The notes under the pieces: model-generated
Told to the model about the DNA's origin: nothing
Databases searched by the model: none
What the model saw: the letters and a program-made list of their open reading frames with translations, nothing else
Program-made: the position numbers and the translations under genes
NCBI RefSeq assembly: GCF_001904725.1
Contig: NZ_MRCE01000030.1
Span: 1 to 62,324 of the forward strand
Direction: 5' to 3'
From: Phormidium ambiguum IAM M-71
Lineage (GTDB): Bacteria; Cyanobacteriota; Cyanobacteriia; Cyanobacteriales; Aerosakkonemataceae
Length of the DNA: 62,324 nucleotides
Part shown: piece after piece, positions 15,961 through 25,016 of the stretch
Numbering within the stretch: the stretch's first letter is position 1
Layout of the letters: the number at the start of each line of letters is the position of its first letter

Positions 15961-17184
15961 TTATCTAACTTGATTAATTGGTAATTTGATAGTAAAAGTT
16001 GTCCCTTCCCCTAATTTAGATTGGCAATAAAGATTTCCCTGATGAACTTCTGTAATAATCTGATGAGCAATTGATAACCCTAAACCAGTTCCTATGCCAA
16101 TAGATTTAAAATCAAAAATTGGCTCAAAAATCGATTCTTTAACTTCTGTATTTATAGCAATTTGTATAGTTACAAAATTATTACTATTTTTTTTACTATG
16201 AATAACAATCTTTTTTGTATTTAAAGTCTGACAATTATTTTCGGTTTCCAATAAAGCGCTAATCGCTTTACCCAGTACAGTTAACAATACTTGATTAATT
16301 TGAGTAACATAGCATTCTACAAGCGGTAATTCATTAAGTTCCTTAATGATTTGGATTTTATTTTTGTAGTAATTGTACAGTAATAATAAACTGCTTTCAA
16401 TACCTAGATTAATGTCCGCCCCTTTCATTTGAGATTCATCAGAACGATAAAAGTTTCTCAAGTTTTGGACTGATTCTCGAATTCGATCGGCCCCTACTTT
16501 GATAGAGTCAATTATATAAGGAAAATCCGATCGCACATAATCTAAGTCAACTTCTTCCATAAGTTGTTCAATTTCCAGATTAGTTGGATAAGTTTGTTGA
16601 TAAACATCAATAACTTTTAACAAAGCTTCAGTATACTCTTCTAAATAAGGTAAATTACCATAAATAAAATTAATTGGATTATTAATTTCATGAGCAACAC
16701 CAGACACTAACTGACCTAAAATCGTTAATCTTTCCACCTGTGTTAAATGTCTATAAACTTTTGCTAAATCAGCTTGCGCTTCTTGTAACTTTTTAGTTGT
16801 TTCCTGCAATCTTTGCTCCAACTCTTGTTTAGATTCATTAGGAGGAGTTGCTTGAAGTAACAACTGATAACGTTGATATATAATAAAAAAAGCGATCGCA
16901 GGTAACAATCCCACCCAATTGCTCGCTATATCATTCACAAGTAACTTACTTTCAGTGGCAATTATAAGTTTAGGAAAAATGTAACTTCCACTACTAATTA
17001 AAAACAAACTTGCTATTAATATAGTTAACCAATTAATAGTTATTTTCCGATAATGCCATAAATCTGCAAATATCAACAAGCTAATAAAAAAGTAGCAGCT
17101 AGCAATAATGATATTTTCTAATCCACCAACTATCTCTACACGATCCAAGATATAAGCGATCGGAAAACAAATTGTATTCCACAT
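15961..17184 (-). CDS. Membrane sensor histidine-kinase-like protein with degenerate ATPase domain
   Basis: A 407-residue protein. Residues about 20-110 hold three or four transmembrane segments, 115-150 form a coiled coil and GQLVSGVAHEINNPINFIYGN (157-177) is a good H-box with H165. The C-terminal GHKL-like part has the G2-type element GTGLGLSIAHQII (365-377) and ends LGEGTTFTIKLP. However, the N-box asparagine is replaced (VLLTVLGKAISALLE, K306), and the DxGxG G1 loop is absent: IQIAINTEVKESIFEPIFD (340-358) passes directly from strand to helix. ATP binding is therefore doubtful. No response regulator is adjacent. It may sense a membrane signal and act by dimerising with another kinase. 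Confidence 0.85.
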   Translation of the reverse strand: MWNTICFPIAYILDRVEIVGGLENIIIASCYFFISLLIFADLWHYRKITINWLTILIASLFLISSGSYIFPKLIIATESKLLVNDIASNWVGLLPAIAFFIIYQRYQLLLQATPPNESKQELEQRLQETTKKLQEAQADLAKVYRHLTQVERLTILGQLVSGVAHEINNPINFIYGNLPYLEEYTEALLKVIDVYQQTYPTNLEIEQLMEEVDLDYVRSDFPYIIDSIKVGADRIRESVQNLRNFYRSDESQMKGADINLGIESSLLLLYNYYKNKIQIIKELNELPLVECYVTQINQVLLTVLGKAISALLETENNCQTLNTKKIVIHSKKNSNNFVTIQIAINTEVKESIFEPIFDFKSIGIGTGLGLSIAHQIITEVHQGNLYCQSKLGEGTTFTIKLPINQVR

Positions 17185-17504
17185 AGGTATTCATAATTCC
17201 CGTCAAGTACTGGTAGCATCACCGTGATGAATCGGGAGAATTAGACAAAACCAGCGCCCAACCAAAGAATTCTGACACAAGTAAAGTGCAAAAGGCAAAA
17301 AGCTAGAATTCCCCTTCCCTACAACTCTTTCCTTTGTACTTGGAATTACCTTTCCACCTTAAAAGATAAATTACTTATCCAGCTTGAGTTGATTTGACAA
17401 GGCTAGCATTTACAATAATCTTTACAATATTAACCTAGATTTTAATAGCAACATCTATCCCCAGATCAATATCTCCAGATTGTTTTAATGTGAGTTAGGC
17501 CACC
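17185..17504. other. Intergenic between divergent genes, nothing else seen
   Basis: 320 bases between the kinase-like gene (leftward) and the GT39 gene (rightward). Both promoters must lie here. No hairpin, repeat or small gene stands out. Confidence 0.6.
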
Positions 17505-19175
17505 ATGTACCGCAAACTGTTTCAGCTGCATCAGTCAAAAAGCCCTACATATCGCACCGAAATCTTACTAGACCGCTTATGGGTCATCGGCTTGCTAATT
17601 GCAGCATTAACTCTGTATCTAGCCAATCTAGGTGGTCTACCTTTGCGAGACTGGGACGAAGGAATAGTCGCCCAAGTAGCCCGTGAAATACATAACGCAC
17701 CCCCCGGATCGTTACGCTGGCTTTATCCCACCCTAGCCGGAGAAGCATACATCAACAAACCGCCCCTAGTTCATATTCTCATTGCCAGCACCTATTTAAT
17801 AGGGGGAACAATTAACGAATGGACAACTCGCTTACCTGGAGCAATATTAACAGCTGTATCAGTGCCAATACTCTACAGTATTGGGCGAGAAATCTTTCCC
17901 AGAAGACTATGGGCAATTTTTAGCGCCTTAGTTTACCTCACCTTATTGCCAGTAGTCCGGCATGGACGTTTAGCAATGTTAGATGGGGCAATATTGTGCT
18001 TTTTTCTCTTCACAATCTGGTGTTTATTACGCTGTCGCCGAGATTTACGTTATTGCTTAGGCGTGGGGATTGGGTTAGGATTAATCGCTTTAACTAAAGG
18101 TTTTTTGAGTTTATTATTAGGAGCGATCGCACTAGCATTCATAGCCTGGGATACCCCCCGACTACTCACCTCAATCTACTTCTGGACTGGCATCATCATC
18201 GGCAGTTTACCCGCTACATTTTGGTATGCAGCCCAACTACTACATCCCAATCCAGCTTACGTCGAAATGTTTCTCAACCAAGGAATTCTGAACCAATCCC
18301 TCAAACGAATTTGGGATCGAGTTGATAACCACGCAGGCCCACCTTGGTACTACATCTTAGAGATTCTCAAATATAATTGGCCTTGGTTAATATTTCTCCC
18401 AAACGGCATAATCTTAGCTTGGGAAAATCGCAACCTTAGTTGGGCAAAATTAATCTTAGTTTGGGGAGGATTTTACTTATTTGTCATTTCCATTATGACC
18501 ACCAAACTCCCCTGGTATGTTATGCCAATTTACCCCGCATTAGCATTATTAATTGGCGCACAATTAGCAGAACTTTGGAATTGGCCACGTAGTAAACCCT
18601 TTCCTCGGTCTTGGTTTATTGTTTCCAGCATTTTGGTGATTGCTTCCTGGGCAGGTAGTATTTACTTTGCCATATTTGCGCCCCAATTAGAAACAGATTT
18701 AGCACTCACATTCACTGCGATCGCATTAACCATGACGATCGCCATTGTATTAATGTTTAAACGCGACCTGCAATTCATCATCATCTTATTTTGGGGCAGT
18801 TATCTCACCCTATTCCTCCTCATGAACTCTGATAATTGGGTTTGGGAACTAACCGAACAATACCCCGTAAAACCAGTTGCTCAAATGATTCAAAAAAGCC
18901 ACGTTCCTCCACAGCAAAAAATTTACACCTCCTATCCCAACTTTCGTCCTTCATTAAATTTTTACAGCGAACGTCAAATTATACCCACCAACAAAGAAAC
19001 CCTAGAACAAATTTGGCAAGAACAAACCTCCCCCTACTTTCTACTCAAGCCATCCTTCCCAAAAGAAATCAATTTAGAACTAGTGAAAATAATTGGTCAA
19101 GTTAGAATAGATACCCCACAATCAGAAGCAAGCTGGGTCTTAATTACCAAAGAAAATTCATTTGTAGATAGCTAA
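17505..19175 (+). CDS. Glycosyltransferase family 39 protein (ArnT/PMT-like membrane enzyme)
   Basis: A 556-residue polytopic membrane protein with about 11-13 hydrophobic segments. The first extracytoplasmic loop carries RDWDEG (D49, E52), the acidic motif of GT-C enzymes. Other typical segments are INKPPLVHILIAS, LPGAILTAV, VRHGRLAMLDGAILCFF and GLGLIALTKGF. A soluble tail of about 120 residues follows. GT39 relatives use polyprenyl-phosphate sugars to modify lipids or proteins at the outer face of the membrane. Donor and acceptor are unknown. The gene stands alone and ends 81 bases before a bidirectional terminator at 19257-19287. Confidence 0.92.
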   Translation: MYRKLFQLHQSKSPTYRTEILLDRLWVIGLLIAALTLYLANLGGLPLRDWDEGIVAQVAREIHNAPPGSLRWLYPTLAGEAYINKPPLVHILIASTYLIGGTINEWTTRLPGAILTAVSVPILYSIGREIFPRRLWAIFSALVYLTLLPVVRHGRLAMLDGAILCFFLFTIWCLLRCRRDLRYCLGVGIGLGLIALTKGFLSLLLGAIALAFIAWDTPRLLTSIYFWTGIIIGSLPATFWYAAQLLHPNPAYVEMFLNQGILNQSLKRIWDRVDNHAGPPWYYILEILKYNWPWLIFLPNGIILAWENRNLSWAKLILVWGGFYLFVISIMTTKLPWYVMPIYPALALLIGAQLAELWNWPRSKPFPRSWFIVSSILVIASWAGSIYFAIFAPQLETDLALTFTAIALTMTIAIVLMFKRDLQFIIILFWGSYLTLFLLMNSDNWVWELTEQYPVKPVAQMIQKSHVPPQQKIYTSYPNFRPSLNFYSERQIIPTNKETLEQIWQEQTSPYFLLKPSFPKEINLELVKIIGQVRIDTPQSEASWVLITKENSFVDS

Positions 19176-19256
19176 ATAACCCAACTTGTTTATTAATTAG
19201 ATTAGTTAGGACTTACCCATCTGGCATATTTTTACTCCAATCAACTCGAAAAAACA

Positions 19257-19287
19257 AAAATCTCCGCATTCTATATGCGGAGATTTT
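19257..19287. terminator. Bidirectional terminator
   Basis: AAAATCTCCGCAT (19257-19269) pairs exactly with ATGCGGAGATTTT (19275-19287) around a five-base loop. The A-tract before and the T-tract after serve the convergent GT39 and zinc-ribbon genes. Confidence 0.9.
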
Positions 19288-19300
19288 CAATTAAGATTAA

Positions 19301-19681
19301 TCAATTAGGTTTTGTCACCCAATCCATAAGTTGCTGAATAGGATTTTTTTCCAGAGATTTTTCATCTAAAGTGGCCATTGTATAGCCTAAGAAAATAGCA
19401 CTGCAAATGATAGCAATTAAAGAAATCGGTTTGGCAATCCGAAAATCACGACGCATTCGCGCAAAAGGGCGACTTTGGCGACGCAGCATCTGCCCATCAG
19501 TTCGGTGTCTAGGAATAGAGAGGGGGTCTCTCACAAAATGACCGCTTTGACTAATTACAAAGCGTTCATGGCAATAAGGACACATATACAGTCCACCACC
19601 CACCTTGCTCAGTTTCCTTCCCTGAGAACGATAACAAATTGGGCAAGTAACAGAATGGCCATCAAAGGTGTGAGCATTCAT
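19301..19681 (-). CDS. Zinc-ribbon membrane protein, function unknown
   Basis: A 126-residue protein with an N-terminal zinc ribbon, CPIC (C13, C16) and CPYC (C34, C37), spaced 17 residues apart. A basic linker (about 55-84, many Arg) leads to one transmembrane segment (about 86-103), followed by a short tail. The ribbon and basic region would face the cytoplasm. The layout suits a membrane-tethered adaptor or nucleic-acid binder. I do not recognise a named family. It is convergent with the GT39 gene and shares its terminator. Confidence 0.75.
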   Translation of the reverse strand: MNAHTFDGHSVTCPICYRSQGRKLSKVGGGLYMCPYCHERFVISQSGHFVRDPLSIPRHRTDGQMLRRQSRPFARMRRDFRIAKPISLIAIICSAIFLGYTMATLDEKSLEKNPIQQLMDWVTKPN

Positions 19682-20044
19682 CAGAATTTCCTACTTTTCC
19701 ACAAGTTGTGCCTTTTTTCAGTGCGAACTTACTAACCCTGCTGTCACGCATAGCGCCCAGACTAGATTGGTCACTGTGATGAGCTAGTGCTATCAAAAGA
19801 TGACTTGGAGCAAAACCCACCTTTACTAAAGATTTCATATTTGCAGTAGTGACGGCAAGTTAAAGATAAATTTATTCAAAGACAAGACAAATTTATATAT
19901 AGTTTCTCTCTACTAGTCTACCCAGGTTAACCGATAACCACATACTTTTAGCCACCCTTCTCGTTAAAATTTAGATGAGAAGCCTGTCACAAAATTTAAG
20001 CTTTCTCTGTTTCTCTAATAACTTCATATACTCACCTTTATATA
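19682..20044. other. Intergenic, no gene seen
   Basis: 363 bases between divergent genes, containing both promoters. Only a weak dyad (CTTCTC...GAGAAG, about 19957-19982) is visible. Confidence 0.6.
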
Positions 20045-21970
20045 ATGACTTCAATTCCCCCCGTTGATTTCAAGTTAAATCAACCACCTTTGCCAGAAAC
20101 AGCTAATTCTGAACATCCCTCTCACTCCTCTCCTCTATTCACCAGACTTCTCAATCGTTTCCAGCCATCACCAGAAGCGGTGGTCATGCTTTTAGCAGTA
20201 CTTATCGGTGGTGGAACTGGTATGGGAATTGTCACATTTCACTATTTGATTGAACTCATTCACAGTCTCGCTTTAGAGCATTTCATGGGTTTAATCTCTG
20301 GTGCGGGTGCTTGGACTTTGGCTTGTGTTCCTACCTTGGGCGGTTTAATTGTGGGTTTAATGCGTTGGCGTTGGCAAGATTTAGGCCCTAGTATTTCTTC
20401 GATGATTGCGGCGACACAGGGTTCTTTAAATGATATGTCCCGCCAACTCAGACCTGTGACGAAAATGGTTGCGGCTTCGGTATCTTTGGGAACAGGGGCT
20501 TCGTTAGGCCCGGAGGGGCCGAGTGTGGAAATTGGCGCGAATTTCGGAATGTTACTTGGTCAAGTTTTGCAGGTTTCTCAAGAACGACATCGGTTACTTT
20601 TGGGTGCAGGGGCGGCTGCGGGTTTAGCGGCTGGGTTTAATGCGCCGATTGCTGGGGTGTTTTTTGCTTTGGAAGTAGTGTTGGGAACTACTTTTGCGAC
20701 TTCTGCGGTTAGCGTTGTTTTGTTAGCTGCGGTGGTTTCGGCTTTAATTGCTCAAATTGGTTTGGGGGCGCAACCTGCTTTTAGTTTGCCTGTGTATGAG
20801 GTTCGTAGTCCTTTGGAGTTGCCTTTGTACATGGGTTTGGGTTTATTGGCTAGCTTGGTATCTCTGACTTATACTCAAGCTATTCAAACTGCTGGGCGTT
20901 GCTTTAAGGGACAATTTGAAGGTTTTGCTTGGTTAAGTAAAATTCCCCGGTTTGTTCATCCGGTGATTGGTGGGTTGTGTGTGGGATTGGTGGCTTTAAA
21001 ATGGCCGCAAATTTTGGGTATTGGTTATGAAACTGTGGAAGCAATGCTGCAAGATGTGGAGTTTCCGCTGCATTTGTTGGTGGTGTTACTGGTGGTGAAG
21101 CTGGTAATGACTGCGGTGAGTGTGGGTAGTGGTTTGGTTGGTGGTGTGTTTGCGCCTGCGATGTTTTTGGGTGCTTCTTTGGGTGCGGCTTATGGTCAAA
21201 CTTTGGCGATCGTTTTGCCGGGAATGAGTGCTAGTATGGCGGGGCCACCAGCTTATGCAATGGTGGGGATGGCGGCGGTTTTGGCTGGTAGTGTGCGTGC
21301 GCCACTGACGGCGATTTTGTTGTTGTTTGAGTTGACGCGAGATTATCGGATTGTTTTGCCTTTGATGGCGGCTGTGGGGTTGAGTGTTTGGTTGGTGGAG
21401 TTACTGAAACCGAGTGCTACTCAAGCGTTGAATCTTCAACAGATGGGGGTCAATTTGAGTAAAGACCAAAATCATGAAGTTTTAAAACAAATGTCTGTGT
21501 CGGCGGCTATGCAGCCTCCGAAGTTGCTGCTTTCTGGTTCTCTTCCGGTTTTAGAGGCTGGTGTTTCTTTAACTAATCATCGTTGTCATACGGCTTTGGT
21601 GGTTGATGAGCAAGAGCAGTTAATTGGTTTGATTACTTTGCAAGATATTAATCGGGCGATCGCACGCGCAGAAACAAGTCTCTCTGGTTATAATATCCTT
21701 GACCAAAAACTGGCGGATATTTGCACCAGAGAGATACTATACGCTTGTGAGGATGAATCTCTGGCTGATGCGTTATCGCGCATGGCGGCGCGTGGTTTGC
21801 ATCAGTTACCAGTGGTGGCGCGAGATCGTCCGCAACAAGTTCTGGGTTTATTGGAACAGGAAGGGATTAATTTGGCTTGTGGTGTAGCTATTACTCATCA
21901 AGCTATTAATCGTTACCTACCTACGCTGGCGCAAGAGTTACCTGTTTCTAAGAGTAAGCAAGCAATTTAG
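20045..21970 (+). CDS. ClC-type chloride channel/transporter with CBS domains
   Basis: A 641-residue protein. The ClC membrane domain spans about 45-455 and includes DLGPSISS (112-119), GTGASLGPEGPSVEIGANFG (149-168, gating glutamate E157) and GLAAGFNAPIAGVFFALEVV (193-212). A pair of CBS domains occupies about 478-625. The position equal to the internal proton glutamate E203 of E. coli ClC-ec1 is V211 here. Loss of that glutamate, with the gating glutamate kept, is seen in channel-type ClCs, so passive chloride conduction is more likely than H+/Cl- exchange (inference). The CBS pair suggests nucleotide control. Codon use has a higher G/T content than its neighbours in the central part. A terminator follows. 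Confidence 0.95.
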   Translation: MTSIPPVDFKLNQPPLPETANSEHPSHSSPLFTRLLNRFQPSPEAVVMLLAVLIGGGTGMGIVTFHYLIELIHSLALEHFMGLISGAGAWTLACVPTLGGLIVGLMRWRWQDLGPSISSMIAATQGSLNDMSRQLRPVTKMVAASVSLGTGASLGPEGPSVEIGANFGMLLGQVLQVSQERHRLLLGAGAAAGLAAGFNAPIAGVFFALEVVLGTTFATSAVSVVLLAAVVSALIAQIGLGAQPAFSLPVYEVRSPLELPLYMGLGLLASLVSLTYTQAIQTAGRCFKGQFEGFAWLSKIPRFVHPVIGGLCVGLVALKWPQILGIGYETVEAMLQDVEFPLHLLVVLLVVKLVMTAVSVGSGLVGGVFAPAMFLGASLGAAYGQTLAIVLPGMSASMAGPPAYAMVGMAAVLAGSVRAPLTAILLLFELTRDYRIVLPLMAAVGLSVWLVELLKPSATQALNLQQMGVNLSKDQNHEVLKQMSVSAAMQPPKLLLSGSLPVLEAGVSLTNHRCHTALVVDEQEQLIGLITLQDINRAIARAETSLSGYNILDQKLADICTREILYACEDESLADALSRMAARGLHQLPVVARDRPQQVLGLLEQEGINLACGVAITHQAINRYLPTLAQELPVSKSKQAI

Positions 21971-22010
21971 GTACTGCATCATTAAAATTAAAAAAGAAGT
22001 ATCCTTTGTC

Positions 22011-22066
22011 GATCGGGAAATGCTGCTCAGCCTGCCAGCTTAAGCGCAAGTTCCCGGTCTTTTTTA
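22011..22066 (+). terminator. Probable terminator after the ClC gene
   Basis: GATCGGGAA (22011-22019) pairs with TTCCCGGTC (22051-22059) with one G-U pair and a 31-base loop. TTTTTTATT follows. The rest of the 438-base gap (21971-22408) shows nothing else. Confidence 0.6.
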
Positions 22067-22408
22067 TTGAGAAGCGTTTGCAATGCTTTGCTTCAGACAA
22101 TTTTTTACGAGAATTTGCTGATGTCGATCGAATTTTCAGCTATTGTTCCCATAAATTTATTTTTAAGGATGCAGTTTGATTTGCTGTTGCTTACTTAACT
22201 TAGAAATAGTCAAACTCTCTTCAACCAATATTTTTGTTAAGTTGTGGCGTTGCAGCTAACTTCTAAAGCAGTAATTTCCATTGTCATAATTTAATCGATT
22301 GTTGATTAAATCTAGGTTGACTGCTGGAAAAAAGTTTTGCGAACATAATCAGCTAAAGTTCTTCAAAGCTGAAGATGTCTGCTTTCACAGTCTAGCTACT
22401 TAAGGAAA

Positions 22409-22807
22409 TTATTCCTCTTCAGCGGGATTACCATCACTATCAATTTGACGTAATCGAATATGCTTACGTCCTAAAGAAATTTCAAATTCATCTCCTGGCT
22501 GTAAGCCCATCTGTGTAGTGTAAGCGGAGCCAATTAATAAGTTGCCATTAGATTGGACGCTGATTCGATAGCTGGCACTGCGTCCGCCACGACCATTTCC
22601 ACCTTGTTTGCCATCTAATTGAACGCCTTCAGCATCAATCAGAGCATTCAAGAATTTCATCATGTTGACACGCTCTACACCGTTTTTGGTAACAGTGTAA
22701 TAGCCACAGGCTTTCGCCTTTTCTTCTTTGCTTAAGTTGTCTAGCTCTTTAACTTTCTTTAAGAGAGCTTCGCCAACTAAGGGTTCGATCTTTCTGCCTT
22801 TATTCAT
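22409..22807 (-). CDS. cyAbrB-family transcriptional regulator (cyAbrB2-like)
   Basis: A 132-residue DNA-binding protein of the cyanobacterial AbrB type. Unlike Bacillus AbrB, the swapped-hairpin domain is at the C-terminus: YRISVQSNGNLLIGSAYTTQMGLQPGDEFEISLGRKHIRLRQI (about 79-121). The N-terminal half, LLKKVKELDNLSKEEKAKACGYYTVTKNGVERVNMMKFLNALIDAEG, matches my memory of cyAbrB2 (Synechocystis sll0822) more than cyAbrB1. A basic glycine-rich linker (GGNGRGGRS) joins the two. cyAbrB2 proteins are abundant global regulators of carbon and nitrogen genes. The gene stands alone. Confidence 0.93.
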   Translation of the reverse strand: MNKGRKIEPLVGEALLKKVKELDNLSKEEKAKACGYYTVTKNGVERVNMMKFLNALIDAEGVQLDGKQGGNGRGGRSASYRISVQSNGNLLIGSAYTTQMGLQPGDEFEISLGRKHIRLRQIDSDGNPAEEE

Positions 22808-23227
22808 TAACTTGACTCAAAAAGAATTACTTCAAGTAGTTTATAGTATCCTACATGAGTTGTGTTTTGCTATTGCTTACTTTAGCTATAGCTTTTTATC
22901 AACTCACAAATCTATCTTATATCCTTAGTTGTCAATTGTTCAAGACATTAACGAGAAATATTGATGATATTTTGTTCAAAATTAATCAGCTGACTAGGTA
23001 AGAGAGGGTATGACGATCGATCGCAATACCTACATCTATCTTATGGTGGGTGGTTGTTAAAGGAAATTAGCCAATAAATCGCCTTTATGGAGTCAAGCTG
23101 AGGTGAGACAAAATCCTTAAACCAATCCGCTGTTATTTAATAAGTAAAACTTTTCTTCCTGTCAAATCCCTGAGTCCTGTCTCTTTTCCAGAAAATTGCT
23201 CAAAATGTTCGATATTGTAAAGTAAAG
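22808..23227. other. Intergenic, no gene seen
   Basis: 420 bases between the divergent cyAbrB and rrf2 genes. The one open frame that crosses the left end has no ribosome binding site and overlaps the cyAbrB coding region, so it is not accepted. Both promoters must be here. Confidence 0.6.
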
Positions 23228-23671
23228 ATGAAGCTGACTACTAAAGGACATTACAGTGTAAAGGCGCTATTAGATTTAAGTCAAAAGCCAGGATACGGCC
23301 CGACTTCTGTGAAAGCGATCGCGCAACGTCAAGAGATCCCAGCGCCATATTTAGAAAAATTACTTATAGAAATGCGACGGGCAGGGATAGTAGAATCAGT
23401 TCGCGGATCGCAAGGAGGATATAAATTAGCTAATGCTCCCAATAAAATTTCTTTAGGGCAAATTTTAGAAGCAGTTGGGGAAACAATTGAACCTTTACCC
23501 CGCCATACTCCTGATGCCAAAATAGCGGAAGATTGGGTAACGTTTACTATCTGGCGACGACTGCATCAAAAATTAAAAGAAGCACTATACAGTATTACCT
23601 TAGAAGACTTATACTATGATGCCCGAAGTTGGCAAGCAGCATTAGGGGAAGAAACCAGTTTTGTTGTTTAG
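23228..23671 (+). CDS. Rrf2-family transcriptional regulator without cysteines
   Basis: A 147-residue winged-helix regulator. MKLTTKGHYSVKALLDLSQ, VKAIAQRQEIPAPYLEKLLIEMRRAGIVESVRGSQGGYKLA and ISLGQILEAVGE are the Rrf2 DNA-binding signature (about residues 1-85). Fe-S members such as IscR use three cysteines near residues 92-104; this protein has no cysteine at all. It therefore cannot bind a cysteine-ligated cluster, although other ligands are not excluded. cobD begins 12 bases after the stop, so the two form an operon. Confidence 0.92.
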   Translation: MKLTTKGHYSVKALLDLSQKPGYGPTSVKAIAQRQEIPAPYLEKLLIEMRRAGIVESVRGSQGGYKLANAPNKISLGQILEAVGETIEPLPRHTPDAKIAEDWVTFTIWRRLHQKLKEALYSITLEDLYYDARSWQAALGEETSFVV

Positions 23672-23683
23672 TCTTTAGTTAAG

Positions 23684-24646
23684 TTGAGCAATAATCAATT
23701 AATTCTAGCGATCGCAGCGACATTAGATTATTTAATAGGAGATCCTTGGGGATGGCCGCATCCAGTGCGACTCATGGGTTGGGTAATTCAGCATTTTCAA
23801 ACATTTACTGCAAAATATTTGCATCATCCTTTAGCACAACGAAGCGCTGGTATAGTATTAGCGATCGGACTAGTAACTAGCAGCGGGATCGTCGGTTGGT
23901 TAATCATCCAAACTGCCCAAAGTTTACATCCTTTATTAGGAATCATAATAGCAAGTATTTTACTAGCAAGTTGTTTTGCCGGACGTAGTTTAAGAACAGC
24001 TGGAGAAGAAGTATTACGATCGCTTAACCAAAAAGACATCGCCACTACTCGTTCTATTTTAAGTCGATATGTTGGACGGGACACCGATCGATTAACCGAA
24101 CCAGAAATTTTGCGGGCAGTTTTAGAAACCGTCACTGAAAATGCTACCGATGGAGTGATAGCACCGCTGTTTTATGCTATTTTAGGTGCTTTTTTACCAG
24201 GTGTGGGAAGCGTTCCTTTAGCACTTGCTTATAAAGCTGCCAGCACTCTCGATTCAATGGTAGGTTATCGAGAATATCCTTATATATATATAGGATGGTT
24301 TAGTGCCAAACAAGAAGATATTCTTACTTGGCTACCCTGCCGATTATTAGTCATTACCCTAGCAATTTTATCTGGTAAACCTTTATCTGTTTGGCGAATT
24401 TGTCAACGAGATGCCATCAAAGATTCTAGCCCTAATTCTGGTTGGAGTGAATGTGCTTACGCCGCCGTACTCGGCGTACAGTTAGGAGGTACTAATTGGT
24501 ATCGTGGGGTGGCTAAACAAAAACCTTTATTAGGAGATCCTATTTACCCGATTACTACTGAAAAAATAAAGCAAGCAACCTTACTCACAAGGTATTGCTT
24601 TCTGATTTGGTTGACTATTGCCTTGGTAATTTTGAGTTTGTTTTAG
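23684..24646 (+). CDS. cobD: Adenosylcobinamide-phosphate synthase CbiB/CobD
   Basis: A 320-residue integral membrane enzyme that attaches aminopropanol (or its phosphate) to adenosylcobyric acid in cobalamin synthesis. Typical segments are LDYLIGDPWGWPHPVRLMG (about 14-32), LRAVLETVTENATDGVIAPLFYA, ALAYKAASTLDSMVGYR and the late AYAAVLGVQLGG. It has four to five membrane segments. The start is TTG at 23684, because the conserved N-terminal GDPWGWPHP segment begins soon after and no ATG or GTG is available. It is in an operon with rrf2, an unusual pairing. No cobalamin riboswitch was recognised upstream. Confidence 0.95.
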   Translation: MSNNQLILAIAATLDYLIGDPWGWPHPVRLMGWVIQHFQTFTAKYLHHPLAQRSAGIVLAIGLVTSSGIVGWLIIQTAQSLHPLLGIIIASILLASCFAGRSLRTAGEEVLRSLNQKDIATTRSILSRYVGRDTDRLTEPEILRAVLETVTENATDGVIAPLFYAILGAFLPGVGSVPLALAYKAASTLDSMVGYREYPYIYIGWFSAKQEDILTWLPCRLLVITLAILSGKPLSVWRICQRDAIKDSSPNSGWSECAYAAVLGVQLGGTNWYRGVAKQKPLLGDPIYPITTEKIKQATLLTRYCFLIWLTIALVILSLF

Positions 24647-24749
24647 GAACAATACAAGTTGTAACTTGTCATTTCTCTTATCAGCTAAGTATGATCGCCA
24701 CTGGAAATGCCATTAAACGGACATTTCCGCAGCCAAGGAGGAGTGAGTG

Positions 24750-24944
24750 ATGCCAAAAAGATTATTGCAAGCCGTAATCCTAACAATATTAATTAAAATT
24801 CTAGCTGTCACCAGTTCCCCCAATTTCTCTGGTGTAACTTCAGCCAGAGTCTCCCAAGCTAGCAAAACTTCTATTACTTTACTGTATCGCTGGTTAGATT
24901 CATTGAGCGATCGCTTAACTCAAGAAATCGATCGTATATATTGA
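24750..24944 (+). CDS. Small membrane or secreted protein, 64 aa
   Basis: The ATG at 24750 follows a strong Shine-Dalgarno sequence (AAGGAGGAG at 24735-24743). The product has a basic start (MPKRLLQ), one hydrophobic segment (about 6-22) and an amphipathic C-terminal helix (LLYRWLDSLSDRLTQEIDRIY). A signal peptide ending near residue 22 is also possible. I know no family. The gene lies 103 bases after cobD and 72 bases before the DUF255 gene, all in one direction. The excellent ribosome binding site makes translation likely. Confidence 0.6.
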   Translation: MPKRLLQAVILTILIKILAVTSSPNFSGVTSARVSQASKTSITLLYRWLDSLSDRLTQEIDRIY

Positions 24945-25016
24945 TTAATTCTGTGCGACTTTTCACCTGCACGCTAGACTGCTAAAGAACGGAAACATCA
25001 TTTGAAGCAAGCAGTC

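Noticed and set aside
22728-22928. 66-codon plus-strand frame
   Set aside because: Half of it is antisense to the cyAbrB gene; no ribosome binding site.
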